Below, one piece after another: positions 8,027 through 16,919 of a stretch of 64,000 nt of DNA. The notes beneath the pieces were generated by a model. That model was not told the origin of the DNA. It did no database searches and worked only from the letters and a program-made list of their open reading frames with translations. Origin of the DNA: Dysgonomonas sp. 216 (GTDB lineage: Bacteria > Bacteroidota > Bacteroidia > Bacteroidales > Dysgonomonadaceae); NCBI RefSeq assembly GCF_010501065.1, contig NZ_QVMM01000006.1:62754-126753 (forward strand). Direction: 5' to 3'. Position numbers and translations under genes: made by a program. The first letter of the stretch is position 1. Each line of letters begins with the position of its first letter.

Positions 8027-9433
8027 TCAAAATTTAAAGAAGTTTTTTGCGTTGTAATAAGATATATCTCCAACCATTTTGCCTAAGAATGGTAACTCGG
8101 ATGATGGTAATAAACCTTTTTCTACATCGTTACCTATCAGGTTACATAGAATACGGCGGAAATACTCGTGACGGGGATAGGACAAGAAACTGCGTGAATC
8201 GGTTAACATTCCTACAAACCGGCTCAAAAGTCCGAGATTGGATAACGAGTTCATTTGCGCTTCCATTCCTGTTTTTTGGTCAAGGAACCACCAGCCCGAT
8301 CCGAATTGGATTTTTCCGGCAACCGAACCATCTTGAAAATTACCAATCATGGTCGCAATCAAATCGTTATCTCTTGGGTTAAGATTGTAAATGATTGTTT
8401 TCGCCAATTTATTATCTGTATCTAATCGGTTAAAGAATTTCGACATAGCTTTAGCTACCGAAAAATCGCCGATAGAGTCGAAGCCTGTGTCGGGGCCTAA
8501 TTGATTAAACAAACGGGTATTGTTGTTGCGGATAGCACCATAATGGAATTGCTGTGTCCAGCCTTTTTCCCAATCCATGATTGCTCCTTCGAACAACATT
8601 GCAGATTTAAACTTGATTATTTCTTCTTTTGTAAGCTGTGTTCCGCCATATACTTTATTGAAGATGTTCTCTATTTCGGCTTGAGTAAAATCTTCGGCAT
8701 AAAACTCTTCTATTCCATGATCGGAAAGTTTACAGCCTACGCTTGCAAAAAAATCGTGACGGTTACGTAATGCTGCTATAAGATCACTGAATTTATTGAT
8801 TGTAATGCCCGAAACCTCAGAAAGTTTCTCCACATAAGCACGGTAATCGGTAGGAACTTCAACAGCCATTGCCTTGTCGGGGCGCCATGTTGGGAGTACT
8901 TTAACAGAGAAGCCTTCGTTTTTCAACGAAATATGATGCTCAAGGGTATCAACAGGATCGTCAGTTGTACAAACGGCTTCAACGTTGTACTTCTTCATAA
9001 GTCCGCGAGCCGAATACTCGGGGGTGCGAAGCTTTGCTGTACATATATCGAATATTTCTTTGGCAGTATCAGGATTTAGTAAAGTTTCAACTCCAAATGC
9101 CGTTTTAAGTTCGAGGTGAGTCCAGTGATATAACGGATTTCGCATTGTATAAGGTACGGTTTCAGCCCATTTTTCGAATTTTTCCCAATCGGTAGTATCT
9201 TTTCCTGTGCAATAACGCTCGTCAACACCATTAGTACGCATCGCACGCCATTTGTAATGATCGCCTTCGAGCCATATTTGTCCAAGGTTGTCGAACTTAT
9301 GATCGTTGGCTATATATTCGGGTATTAAATGGCAATGATAATCGATAATAGGCAACGATTTTGCATATTCATGATACAGCATTTGGGCTGTTTCGGTTTC
9401 GAGAACGAAATTTTCGTCTAAGAATTTCTTCAT
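8027..9433 (-). CDS. uxaC: Uronate isomerase
   Basis: The 468-residue protein is a full-length uronate isomerase of the amidohydrolase superfamily. The metal-binding HCH motif is at residues 33-35 (PIIDYHCHLIPEY), and the C-terminal LTDSRSFLSYPRHEYFRRIL is characteristic of UxaC. It converts D-galacturonate to D-tagaturonate and D-glucuronate to D-fructuronate. It lies 18 bases after the DUF4861-like gene and before uxaB in the same leftward operon. The base composition is nearer the window background (about 42% in a sampled line) than that of uxaA. Confidence 0.96.
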   Translation of the reverse strand: MKKFLDENFVLETETAQMLYHEYAKSLPIIDYHCHLIPEYIANDHKFDNLGQIWLEGDHYKWRAMRTNGVDERYCTGKDTTDWEKFEKWAETVPYTMRNPLYHWTHLELKTAFGVETLLNPDTAKEIFDICTAKLRTPEYSARGLMKKYNVEAVCTTDDPVDTLEHHISLKNEGFSVKVLPTWRPDKAMAVEVPTDYRAYVEKLSEVSGITINKFSDLIAALRNRHDFFASVGCKLSDHGIEEFYAEDFTQAEIENIFNKVYGGTQLTKEEIIKFKSAMLFEGAIMDWEKGWTQQFHYGAIRNNNTRLFNQLGPDTGFDSIGDFSVAKAMSKFFNRLDTDNKLAKTIIYNLNPRDNDLIATMIGNFQDGSVAGKIQFGSGWWFLDQKTGMEAQMNSLSNLGLLSRFVGMLTDSRSFLSYPRHEYFRRILCNLIGNDVEKGLLPSSELPFLGKMVGDISYYNAKNFFKF

Positions 9434-9451
9434 GGTTACTTTATTTTATGG

Positions 9452-10711
9452 TTATTCTTTTATTTTGACTGTTATTTTTTTGTTTAGGCGATTCATTACC
9501 TCATCAATACATTTTTGAAGGTCTTCTTTTGTCCTGACAGGCTCCCAATCGAGTTCCCATGTAGGCATAAAGTAATAATCTACATATCCGTTATCGGGTT
9601 TTAGCACCACCACATGATTTAGCTTATCTTCGGTAATCTCTTTCAATTGCTTTGTTCTGAAGAAGATGACAAGCCCTTGCATATCTTTATTCAAACTTTG
9701 TTTTCCGAATGTTGCTATGTAAGACCATTCGTTGCTATTATCCGATTTCAATATCTCAGTCTCTTTGCTTTTTATTATGCCTGTAGCCAGATTTTCAAGG
9801 TTTTTATCTGTCAGTAACTCCATATGTGAAGCGCGGCTTCCTGCATCAATTGATATAAGAGACTCCAGTGTGCATTTTGTTCCGTTTGCGTTCCATCCGT
9901 AATATGTTGTCATTACCTGCGAACGGATTTTGCCATCGGCTTTAATGTACGATACAATGCTATCGGCATTGTTTACACGCACAGCTTTTTCTCCATCCCA
10001 AACGGCAATCGAGCCGATGCCCAAACCATCGCCCACTTTCATATTATCCATACCCCAAATGCCCATATTGTGATAATTGTCGTATCCGTCAACACCAACG
10101 AATGGTAGTACTATTTCGGGTGTTTTTTTTCCGAATACATCTATTCCGTTACGCCAGTCAAGATAAAAACGGAATGCCGCCTTGTCGCTTTCCCAGCCCG
10201 GACCTTCGTATTTAATGTAATAAGCATGGTCGGTAAAGTCGTCGGGGACACGCAAATAATTAGGCTTTACCCATGCAAAATCGCCTTTGTATTGATTCCA
10301 GTTATGGCGTTCGGTAATTGTTCTTTCAAACTTGCCTCCAATCTTGTGCACAATCTCGGCATATGTGCGTTTCGGATATTTGTGTGCGCACCCACCTTGT
10401 ATATTTAAAGAAATTGATGAATTGGGCATAATTGTAGAAATAGGGAAAATAACCGAAGCATTACCTTTTATATCGGATACAACTTCTACGGGAACGATTT
10501 CGCTTTCATTTACAGCAACATAATTGTTTATTGGCAATTTCAATTGATTTGCAGGTATCTCAACCGTATAATCTACAATCTTTTTTTCAGCCTTGTTTTC
10601 CAGTACAACAGTCTTTGTTTGCGCAAACATTCCGGCGGAGAAAAGAAATTGTCCGGCAAAAGCATAGTAAAATACTTTTGTCAGTTTTGCTCGTGTTCTG
10701 AATATATTCAT
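9452..10711 (-). CDS. Secreted DUF4861-like protein, first gene of the uronate operon
   Basis: The product is 419 residues from the ATG at 10711-10709, which gives a clean signal peptide (residues 1-31, ending SAGMFAQ). A longer frame to 10828 adds an improbable 39-residue extension. The mature part is rich in beta structure, with conserved-looking segments GPGWESDKAAFRFYLDWRN and DNYHNMGIWGMDNMKVGDG. I recognise it as resembling the DUF4861 family, seen in polysaccharide-use loci of Bacteroidota; this is from memory. Being exported and first in the operon, it may act on a pectin-derived oligouronide in the periplasm, but no catalytic activity can be assigned. Confidence 0.75.
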   Translation of the reverse strand: MNIFRTRAKLTKVFYYAFAGQFLFSAGMFAQTKTVVLENKAEKKIVDYTVEIPANQLKLPINNYVAVNESEIVPVEVVSDIKGNASVIFPISTIMPNSSISLNIQGGCAHKYPKRTYAEIVHKIGGKFERTITERHNWNQYKGDFAWVKPNYLRVPDDFTDHAYYIKYEGPGWESDKAAFRFYLDWRNGIDVFGKKTPEIVLPFVGVDGYDNYHNMGIWGMDNMKVGDGLGIGSIAVWDGEKAVRVNNADSIVSYIKADGKIRSQVMTTYYGWNANGTKCTLESLISIDAGSRASHMELLTDKNLENLATGIIKSKETEILKSDNSNEWSYIATFGKQSLNKDMQGLVIFFRTKQLKEITEDKLNHVVVLKPDNGYVDYYFMPTWELDWEPVRTKEDLQKCIDEVMNRLNKKITVKIKE

Positions 10712-10776
10712 AGTTAAATTGCAAGTTTTTGATTTTAATACAGAGATACTATTCGTATAATTGATTTTCAACGAGA

Positions 10777-10784
10777 CAAATATA
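10777..10784 (-). promoter_or_regulatory. -7 element of the uronate operon
   Basis: On the minus strand TATATTTG (complement of CAAATATA) lies ~66 bases upstream of the DUF4861-like gene start and matches TAnnTTTG. No convincing -33 element was seen. The 299-base gap to ftsK holds only this and the ftsK promoter. Confidence 0.45.
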
Positions 10785-10954
10785 AGGCAATCATTTCTTT
10801 CGAGAACGATAAAAATTACTTTTATCATGGAAAATCTGTTATTTTCTATTAAAAAAATGACACGAAAGCACTACTTTTTTATTAGGTAATTGTTCTTTGT
10901 GTTTTTAATAAAATTAGTGGCTGATGTCTTGGCCCGAAACTCGATAAAAAAAGT

Positions 10955-10962
10955 TACCTTTG
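10955..10962 (+). promoter_or_regulatory. -7 element of ftsK
   Basis: TACCTTTG matches TAnnTTTG exactly and lies 48 bases before the ftsK ATG. A TTG at 10929-10931 is a possible -33 element, with a slightly long 23-base spacer. Confidence 0.55.
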
Positions 10963-11010
10963 TGAGATTTATATTCTACATAACATATTTGTTTGTACTT
11001 TATTATACGA

Positions 11011-13521
11011 ATGGCAAAAAAGAAAAAAACGAAGAAAAAAGGCGGAAAAGGAAAATTCTCTATACTCCTCGATTTCATGAAAAGTGAAAGAGGCAATTTT
11101 ATACTTGGAGTATCAATATTGTTTATTGCAGCTTTTATGTTGTTGGGTATGGTGTCTTTCTTTTTCACAGGGGCTGCCGACCAAAGTAAAGTTGTGAATA
11201 AAACTTTTTTTGAACTGATTCCTCTAAAGAAAGAGATAAGTAACTGGGGCGGTGTTGGCGGAGCCTATATTTCCGAACAATTTGTAAATGGGTATTTTGG
11301 TATTTTTTCTCTACTGATTCCGATTTATGTTGGGCTTATTGGAATGAGATTAATGAATATACTGTATATATCGTTAATCAGATCGTTTTTTGTTCTGGCA
11401 TTTGTTCTTATATGGGGGTCGGTAACAAGTTCTCTGATCTTGTCTAACCTGTTTAGCGACAGCTATATAATATGGGGCGGAAGTCATGGCTTGGTTATCG
11501 AACAATTCTTAGAGTCGGCAGTAGGGATTCCCGGTGTTGTGATGATAGTGCTGTTATTACTTATTTTGTTTATAGTTGTAGTACGAAGCACTTCTGTTAC
11601 TTTTTTCAGAGATATGTTTGCAAAACCTTTCAACCTGAAAAGAAACAGGGTTTTACAAGAGGAGGAAGAAGGTGCTTTGGTTATCGATAATTTTGATGAT
11701 GATTTACTTGCGGTTGAAGAAGAAAAACCGAAGAAATCTATTTTTGATATTTTCCGTAGAAAGCAAAAGGACTTGAATAACAATACGGAATCAGGAAATG
11801 AATTTGCTTTTGTTGGTAATATCGAAACAGCCGATAAAGAAGAGGAGCAGCATATAACAATGGATGACGATTTTGAGATTGTTGTGCCTACTGACGAACA
11901 ACCTTATCGGAAAGAAAACGAAAATAATACAGCCCAGCCAAATTCGGAAGAAGATGATGACGACTTGGATAAGGATACAGAGGGAGAGGATTTTGAGGAA
12001 GAAGAACTTGAAGATTATGACCCCACGGCTGATTTGTCCCGCTTTGCATTTCCTTCTGTAGAGCTTCTGAAAATATATGACTATTCGGGCAAAGGCGTCG
12101 ATATGAACGAACAGCGCGCCAATAAGGAAAAGATTATAACTACTTTGCGTAATTATGGAATAGAAATTACATCGATAAAAGCAACTGTAGGTCCTACCAT
12201 AACTTTATATGAAATTGTGCCGCAAGCAGGCGTGCGTATTTCCAAGATACGAAACTTGGAAGATGATATCGCCCTCAGCTTATCGGCATTAGGTATACGT
12301 ATTATTGCACCAATGCCGGGTAAAGGTACCATAGGGATAGAAGTGCCTAATAAAGATCCGCAAATAGTGTCGATGCAGTCGATAATAGCTTCCCGTAATT
12401 TTCAGGAGTGTGCTTACGATTTACCTGTTGCGTTAGGTAAAACTATTACCAATGAGGTGTTTATGTTCGACCTGTGCAAAATGCCCCACCTTTTAGTTGC
12501 CGGAGCAACAGGGCAGGGGAAATCTGTCGGATTGAATGCTATAATAACTTCGTTGTTATATAAGAAACATCCTGCCGAAATGAAGATGGTATTGGTAGAC
12601 CCTAAGATGGTCGAATTCAATATTTATTCGCGTATTGAGAAACACTATCTGGCAAAGTTGCCTGACGCAGAAAAAGCTATTATTACAGATGTAACGAAAG
12701 TTACTCAAACCTTAAACTCCCTGACAAAAGAGATGGACGACCGTTACGAATTGTTGATGGCGGCCAGTGTAAGGACAATAAAAGAATATAACGAAAAGTT
12801 TAAGAAGCGTCGTCTGAATCCGTTGAAAGGGCATCGTTTTCTTCCGTATATTGTTGTGATAATAGATGAGTTTGGTGATTTGATAATGACCGCAGGAAAG
12901 GAAATAGAAATGCCTATTGCCCGTATTGCGCAAAAGGCCAGAGCAGTAGGCATACATATGATTATTGCAACGCAACGTCCTACAACAAATATTATTACAG
13001 GTACTATAAAAGCTAACTTCCCTGCCCGTATGGCATTTAGGGTAACTTCGCAGATAGACTCCCGAACCATACTTGATATGTCGGGGGCAAATCAGCTGAT
13101 TGGACGAGGCGACTTATTGTTTTCGCAAGGTAGCGATCTTATTCGTATACAGTGTGCGTTTGTCGATACGCCCGAAGTTGAGGGACTTGCTCAATTTATC
13201 GGAAATCAGCAAGGGTACGCCCATGCTTTTGAATTGCCCGAATATGTTAGCGAAGGCGGTGGAGATGATAAACCCGGAGCTGTGGATTTAAACGATAAAG
13301 ATCCTTTGTTTGAAGAAGCGGCACGTTTGCTGATTATTCACCAACAAGGTTCAACTTCGCTCATTCAACGTAAATTTTCGATAGGGTATAACCGTGCAGG
13401 TCGTCTTATGGATCAGTTGGAAGCTGCAGGAATTGTAGGGCCAACCCAAGGAAGTAAGGCTCGCGATGTGCTTATTGCAGACGAATACAGCCTGGAACAA
13501 AAATTAACAGCATTAAGATAA
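11011..13521 (+). CDS. ftsK: DNA translocase FtsK
   Basis: The 836-residue protein has the FtsK layout. A Lys-rich start is followed by several transmembrane helices within the first ~200 residues, then an acidic linker (including SEEDDDDLDKDTEGEDFEEE), the RecA-like motor and a C-terminal gamma winged helix. Walker A GATGQGKS is near residue 500 and Walker B VVIIDEFGDL near 615. The gamma domain from about residue 770 (SLIQRKFSIGYNRAGRLMDQ) reads KOPS-type sites. FtsK pumps chromosome ends at the septum for dimer resolution. The ATG at 11011 (MAKKKKTKKK) is chosen over a start at 10993. lolA follows after 58 bases. Confidence 0.96.
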   Translation: MAKKKKTKKKGGKGKFSILLDFMKSERGNFILGVSILFIAAFMLLGMVSFFFTGAADQSKVVNKTFFELIPLKKEISNWGGVGGAYISEQFVNGYFGIFSLLIPIYVGLIGMRLMNILYISLIRSFFVLAFVLIWGSVTSSLILSNLFSDSYIIWGGSHGLVIEQFLESAVGIPGVVMIVLLLLILFIVVVRSTSVTFFRDMFAKPFNLKRNRVLQEEEEGALVIDNFDDDLLAVEEEKPKKSIFDIFRRKQKDLNNNTESGNEFAFVGNIETADKEEEQHITMDDDFEIVVPTDEQPYRKENENNTAQPNSEEDDDDLDKDTEGEDFEEEELEDYDPTADLSRFAFPSVELLKIYDYSGKGVDMNEQRANKEKIITTLRNYGIEITSIKATVGPTITLYEIVPQAGVRISKIRNLEDDIALSLSALGIRIIAPMPGKGTIGIEVPNKDPQIVSMQSIIASRNFQECAYDLPVALGKTITNEVFMFDLCKMPHLLVAGATGQGKSVGLNAIITSLLYKKHPAEMKMVLVDPKMVEFNIYSRIEKHYLAKLPDAEKAIITDVTKVTQTLNSLTKEMDDRYELLMAASVRTIKEYNEKFKKRRLNPLKGHRFLPYIVVIIDEFGDLIMTAGKEIEMPIARIAQKARAVGIHMIIATQRPTTNIITGTIKANFPARMAFRVTSQIDSRTILDMSGANQLIGRGDLLFSQGSDLIRIQCAFVDTPEVEGLAQFIGNQQGYAHAFELPEYVSEGGGDDKPGAVDLNDKDPLFEEAARLLIIHQQGSTSLIQRKFSIGYNRAGRLMDQLEAAGIVGPTQGSKARDVLIADEYSLEQKLTALR

Positions 13522-13579
13522 GCAGAATTAAACTTTCGGGTAAAAAAAAAGTCTATTTATTTAAACAATAAAAGTAAAA

Positions 13580-14215
13580 ATGAAAGCAAGGTTATTATTC
13601 TTATTTATATTTATTTCGGCTCAAATAGCTGTGGCACAAAATGCAAAGGACATACTAGATAAAGTTGCTACAACATACAAGCAATCGCCGGGATTTATCC
13701 TTTCGTTTACGATAAATACAAATGATATTGCAAATAAAACAACATACAGTCACGATGGCACAGCACATATAAAAGGGAATAAATTTAAAATACAAGTTCC
13801 GGATGGAATAACTTGGTTCGATGGAAAAACTCAGTGGGTGTATATGACAGGAGGCGACGAAGTGAATGTTAGCAACCCAACGGGAGAGGAGTTAGCGGCT
13901 ATAAGCCCTGTAGCGTTGCTCAATTTATATAAATCGGGCTTTAAGTTGAAGAATAAAGGGGAGAAAACCGAAAACGGAAAAAAAGTATATTTAATAGAAA
14001 TGATTCCTGAAAAAAAAGGATCTGATGTAGAGAAATTCGATCTTAAAATAGATAAGGCTTCTAATTTATTTACTTCAATATCTATCTATCAAAAAGATAA
14101 GGTAAATAATCAGTTGATTATAAAATCGACAAAAGAGCAATCGTCGATAGACGACAAAGTATTTACCTTTAACCAAAATGATTACCCTGATGTTGAGGTT
14201 ATAGATCTTAGGTAA
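13580..14215 (+). CDS. lolA: Periplasmic lipoprotein carrier LolA
   Basis: This 211-residue protein has a signal peptide (cleavage after about residue 19, AQIAVAQ) and the LolA-type antiparallel beta-sheet sequence, e.g. FKIQVPDGITWFDGKTQWVY. LolA carries lipoproteins from the LolCDE exporter to the outer membrane. It lies 58 bases behind ftsK on the same strand; this ftsK-lolA neighbourhood is common in Bacteroidota. A strong terminator follows at 14285. Its overall similarity to LolA is weak-to-moderate, as is typical for Bacteroidota, but length, signal and context agree. Confidence 0.88.
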   Translation: MKARLLFLFIFISAQIAVAQNAKDILDKVATTYKQSPGFILSFTINTNDIANKTTYSHDGTAHIKGNKFKIQVPDGITWFDGKTQWVYMTGGDEVNVSNPTGEELAAISPVALLNLYKSGFKLKNKGEKTENGKKVYLIEMIPEKKGSDVEKFDLKIDKASNLFTSISIYQKDKVNNQLIIKSTKEQSSIDDKVFTFNQNDYPDVEVIDLR

Positions 14216-14284
14216 AATCAGTTTTCTGCCAATATATAGATAAATATTATATCTATATAGATAAAATAGAATGTATTTATTTTG

Positions 14285-14313
14285 AAAATAGGGTTTGATG
14301 CCCTATTTTTGTT
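14285..14313 (+). terminator. Intrinsic terminator after ftsK-lolA
   Basis: AAAATAGGG (14285-14293) pairs with CCCTATTTT (14301-14309) over a 7-base loop, followed by further T's. It stands only ~35 bases before the trxB start, so trxB must be transcribed from a promoter very close to or within the terminator, or by read-through. Confidence 0.85.
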
Positions 14314-14345
14314 TTATTGAAATTAATAGAAAAATAATATTTAAT

Positions 14346-15308
14346 ATGAATGAAAAAGTACGTTGCTTAATAATTGGTTCGGGTCCGGCAGGATTTACGG
14401 CAGCTATTTACGCATCCAGAGCAAATCTGGCACCGGTTTTATACGAAGGAATTCAGCCCGGTGGACAGCTGACAACCACTACGGATATTGAAAATTTTCC
14501 CGGATATCCCGAAGGAATAAGTGGAACCGAAATGATGGAAGACTTGAAAAAACAAGCTACGCGTTTTGGTGCTGATATCCGTGCCGGAATAGCTACATCT
14601 GCCGACTTGACTGCTACGCCTAAAAAAATAGTGATCGACGGAGAGAAGACAATAGAAGCCGATGCTGTGATTATTGCAACCGGCGCTACAGCTAAATATT
14701 TGGGAATGCCCGACGAGACAAAATATGCAGGTATGGGCGTTTCGGCTTGTGCTACGTGCGATGGTTTTTTCTATCGAAAAAAGGTTGTGGCTGTTGTGGG
14801 CGGAGGCGATACTGCTTGCGAGGAGGCTACTTATCTGTCGGGTTTGGCCGATAAAGTTTATATGATTGTTCGTAAACCTCAGCTTAGAGCGTCGAAAGTT
14901 ATGCAGAAAAGAGTATTGAACAATCCTAAAATAGAAATGCTTTTCGAGACAAATACACTCGGCCTGTTTGGCGATAATGGAGTAGAAGGGGCTCATCTTG
15001 TAAAAAGAATGGGTGAAAAGGATGAAGAAAAATTTGATATTGCAATTGATGGCTTTTTTCTGGCAATAGGACATAAACCAAATACAGACATATTTAAAGG
15101 TCAGATCGACTTGGATGATTCAGGTTACATAAAAACAATGCCCGGAACGCCCAAAACAAATATAAGAGGGGTGTTTGCTGCCGGCGATGTTGCCGATTCT
15201 GTTTATCGTCAGGCTATAACTGCTGCCGGTACAGGATGTCAGGCTGCATTGGAGTCGGAAAGATATTTAGTGGAGCTTGCCGAAGCCGAATGTGAATTAT
15301 CTAAGTAA
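14346..15308 (+). CDS. trxB: Thioredoxin-disulfide reductase
   Basis: The 320-residue protein is a low-molecular-weight thioredoxin reductase. The N-terminal FAD motif is GSGPAGFTAAIYASRA, the redox-active pair C135-A-T-C138 (SACATCDGFF) sits in the NADPH domain, and the second dinucleotide motif is GGGDTACEEA. The C-terminal FAD motif FAAGDVADSVYRQAITAAG completes the family pattern. It reduces thioredoxin with NADPH. The ATG at 14346 (MNEKVRCLIIGSG) is preferred over the longer frame from 14295, which would overlap the terminator hairpin. Confidence 0.96.
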   Translation: MNEKVRCLIIGSGPAGFTAAIYASRANLAPVLYEGIQPGGQLTTTTDIENFPGYPEGISGTEMMEDLKKQATRFGADIRAGIATSADLTATPKKIVIDGEKTIEADAVIIATGATAKYLGMPDETKYAGMGVSACATCDGFFYRKKVVAVVGGGDTACEEATYLSGLADKVYMIVRKPQLRASKVMQKRVLNNPKIEMLFETNTLGLFGDNGVEGAHLVKRMGEKDEEKFDIAIDGFFLAIGHKPNTDIFKGQIDLDDSGYIKTMPGTPKTNIRGVFAAGDVADSVYRQAITAAGTGCQAALESERYLVELAEAECELSK

Positions 15309-15332
15309 GATATACACTTGCCAAAGTGAAGT

Positions 15333-15363
15333 AGCGACTCTGTTTTATGGGGTCGCTTTTTTT
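15333..15363 (+). terminator. Intrinsic terminator after trxB
   Basis: AGCGACTC (15333-15340) pairs with GGGTCGCT (15350-15357), with one G-U pair, followed by seven T's. It lies 25 bases after the trxB stop, between the convergent trxB and MATE genes. Confidence 0.85.
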
Positions 15364-15373
15364 ATCGAAAAAG

Positions 15374-16672
15374 TTACAAACCTATTCGCTTTTTTATGAA
15401 TCGGAATATAATAGATTGCATTATTCCGCGCATAGCCAGATAGATGATAAATGCCAACCATAGCGCATTATTACCAAGGCTGTTTTGGAACAGGTAATAT
15501 ATTAAAAAGAACGAAGCCGTGGCAACAAACATGGAGTTTCGCATTTGTGCCGATGCTGTCATACCTACAAATACCCCATCCCATAAAAATGCCGAGAATC
15601 CGGCGAATGGGATAAGTAATACCCAAAACCTGTATTCGTGCGCAATATTTATGATGTTTTGTTTATCGGTAAGTATACCTAATATATTGTCGGCAAATAA
15701 CCAATATCCGATTGTAAAGAATATCATTAAACCTATTCCCCAACGAAACAGGCGGCTTATAAGTATTTTTAGCTGCAAAGGTTGTTTTGCTCCTACATAC
15801 CGTCCGGTTAAGGCTTCGGCGGCGTATGCAAATCCATCCATCATATAAGAGAAAAGTATAAATAATTGCATCAGCAAACTGTTAACCGCTAATAATGTAT
15901 CGCCCATTTTTGCCGATGTTGAAGTAAAGAAGGTTGTGACTGCAACTAGGGCTAAAGTACGAAGAAAAATATCGCTATTAACTTTAAAGAATGGAACAAA
16001 ATCCCTGATGCTTTTTATAAAACTTATATTCAGAAACGGTTTAAGTTTCCTGTATTTTCTGCTCCATATTATTAATGATAAAATAAAACCCGAATATTGA
16101 GCAATGAGCGAGCCTAACGCAACCCCTTTCAGCTCAAGATGTAGAACGAATACCAATAATATACTCACGCATATATTAATAACGTTTACGGCTATAGATA
16201 TGTACATAGGTGTTTTCGAATCCTGCATACCTACAAACCAACCCGAAAAAGCATACATGCTCAGAACCGCAGGGGCTGCCCAAACGTATATATAAAAATA
16301 GGAGGATGCATATTCTTTTATGCCACTGCTTGCTCCAATAAGAATAAAAGCCAATTGCAGAATAAAATATTGCAAAATTACAATGAGCAACCCTATTACT
16401 ATAGCTACCAATAATGAACGTAGCAAGATATTTACTGTTTCTTGCTTATCTTGCGCTCCAAACGCTTGTGCCGTAAAACCACTGGTACCCATACGCAGAA
16501 AACCGAAGTTCCAGTAAATAAAGTTGAATATCATTGTGCCCACAGCGATAGCTCCTATAAAAAGTTCGGAGCTGAGATGTCCTACAATAAACATATCTAC
16601 CATTCCCAGCAAGGGTACAGTAATATTCGATATAATATTGGGGATTGCTAACCGTAATATCCGTTTGTCCAA
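15374..16672 (-). CDS. MATE-family multidrug/Na+ antiporter (DinF-like)
   Basis: The 432-residue integral membrane protein has about twelve hydrophobic helices in two similar halves. The N-terminal MATE signature includes LAIPNIISNITVPLLGMVDM and GTSGFTAQAFGA, which resembles the DinF/eukaryotic-like branch. MATE proteins export cationic drugs and metabolites using Na+ or H+ gradients. No ATG fits; the start appears to be a TTG at 16672-16670 preceded by an AAGGAAG-like sequence, with TACCTTTG about 22 bases further upstream. The substrate is unknown. Confidence 0.9.
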   Translation of the reverse strand: MDKRILRLAIPNIISNITVPLLGMVDMFIVGHLSSELFIGAIAVGTMIFNFIYWNFGFLRMGTSGFTAQAFGAQDKQETVNILLRSLLVAIVIGLLIVILQYFILQLAFILIGASSGIKEYASSYFYIYVWAAPAVLSMYAFSGWFVGMQDSKTPMYISIAVNVINICVSILLVFVLHLELKGVALGSLIAQYSGFILSLIIWSRKYRKLKPFLNISFIKSIRDFVPFFKVNSDIFLRTLALVAVTTFFTSTSAKMGDTLLAVNSLLMQLFILFSYMMDGFAYAAEALTGRYVGAKQPLQLKILISRLFRWGIGLMIFFTIGYWLFADNILGILTDKQNIINIAHEYRFWVLLIPFAGFSAFLWDGVFVGMTASAQMRNSMFVATASFFLIYYLFQNSLGNNALWLAFIIYLAMRGIMQSIIFRFIKKRIGL

Positions 16673-16694
16673 TTCTTCCTTTTTTTTACAAAGG

Positions 16695-16702
16695 CAAAGG
16701 TA
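16695..16702 (-). promoter_or_regulatory. -7 element of the MATE exporter gene
   Basis: The minus strand reads TACCTTTG, an exact TAnnTTTG match, 22 bases upstream of the TTG start at 16672. This placement supports the TTG start choice. Confidence 0.55.
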
Positions 16703-16830
16703 GCTAAAAGCAAGATATAAAAAATGGTAATCCTTTTATATTAGCTGACAGCGATACAATAATTAAAGACAATGCCTAAACATAGTAGTTGATGTTGATT
16801 TTTAAGATGAAAACTCGTAACTCCATAAAC

Positions 16831-16860
16831 AAAAAACCGATGAATATAAATCCATCGGTT
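16831..16860 (-). terminator. Intrinsic terminator after htpG
   Basis: On the minus strand AACCGATG / CATCGGTT arms (16853-16860 and 16835-16842) enclose a 10-base loop, followed by a T-run (complement of the A's at 16831-16836). It lies ~60 bases beyond the htpG stop. Confidence 0.8.
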
Positions 16861-16919
16861 CTTATAATATTTTAGAACAAACACTGTTACCTTATTTCGG
16901 GGGCGAGACAGTAAAGCAA

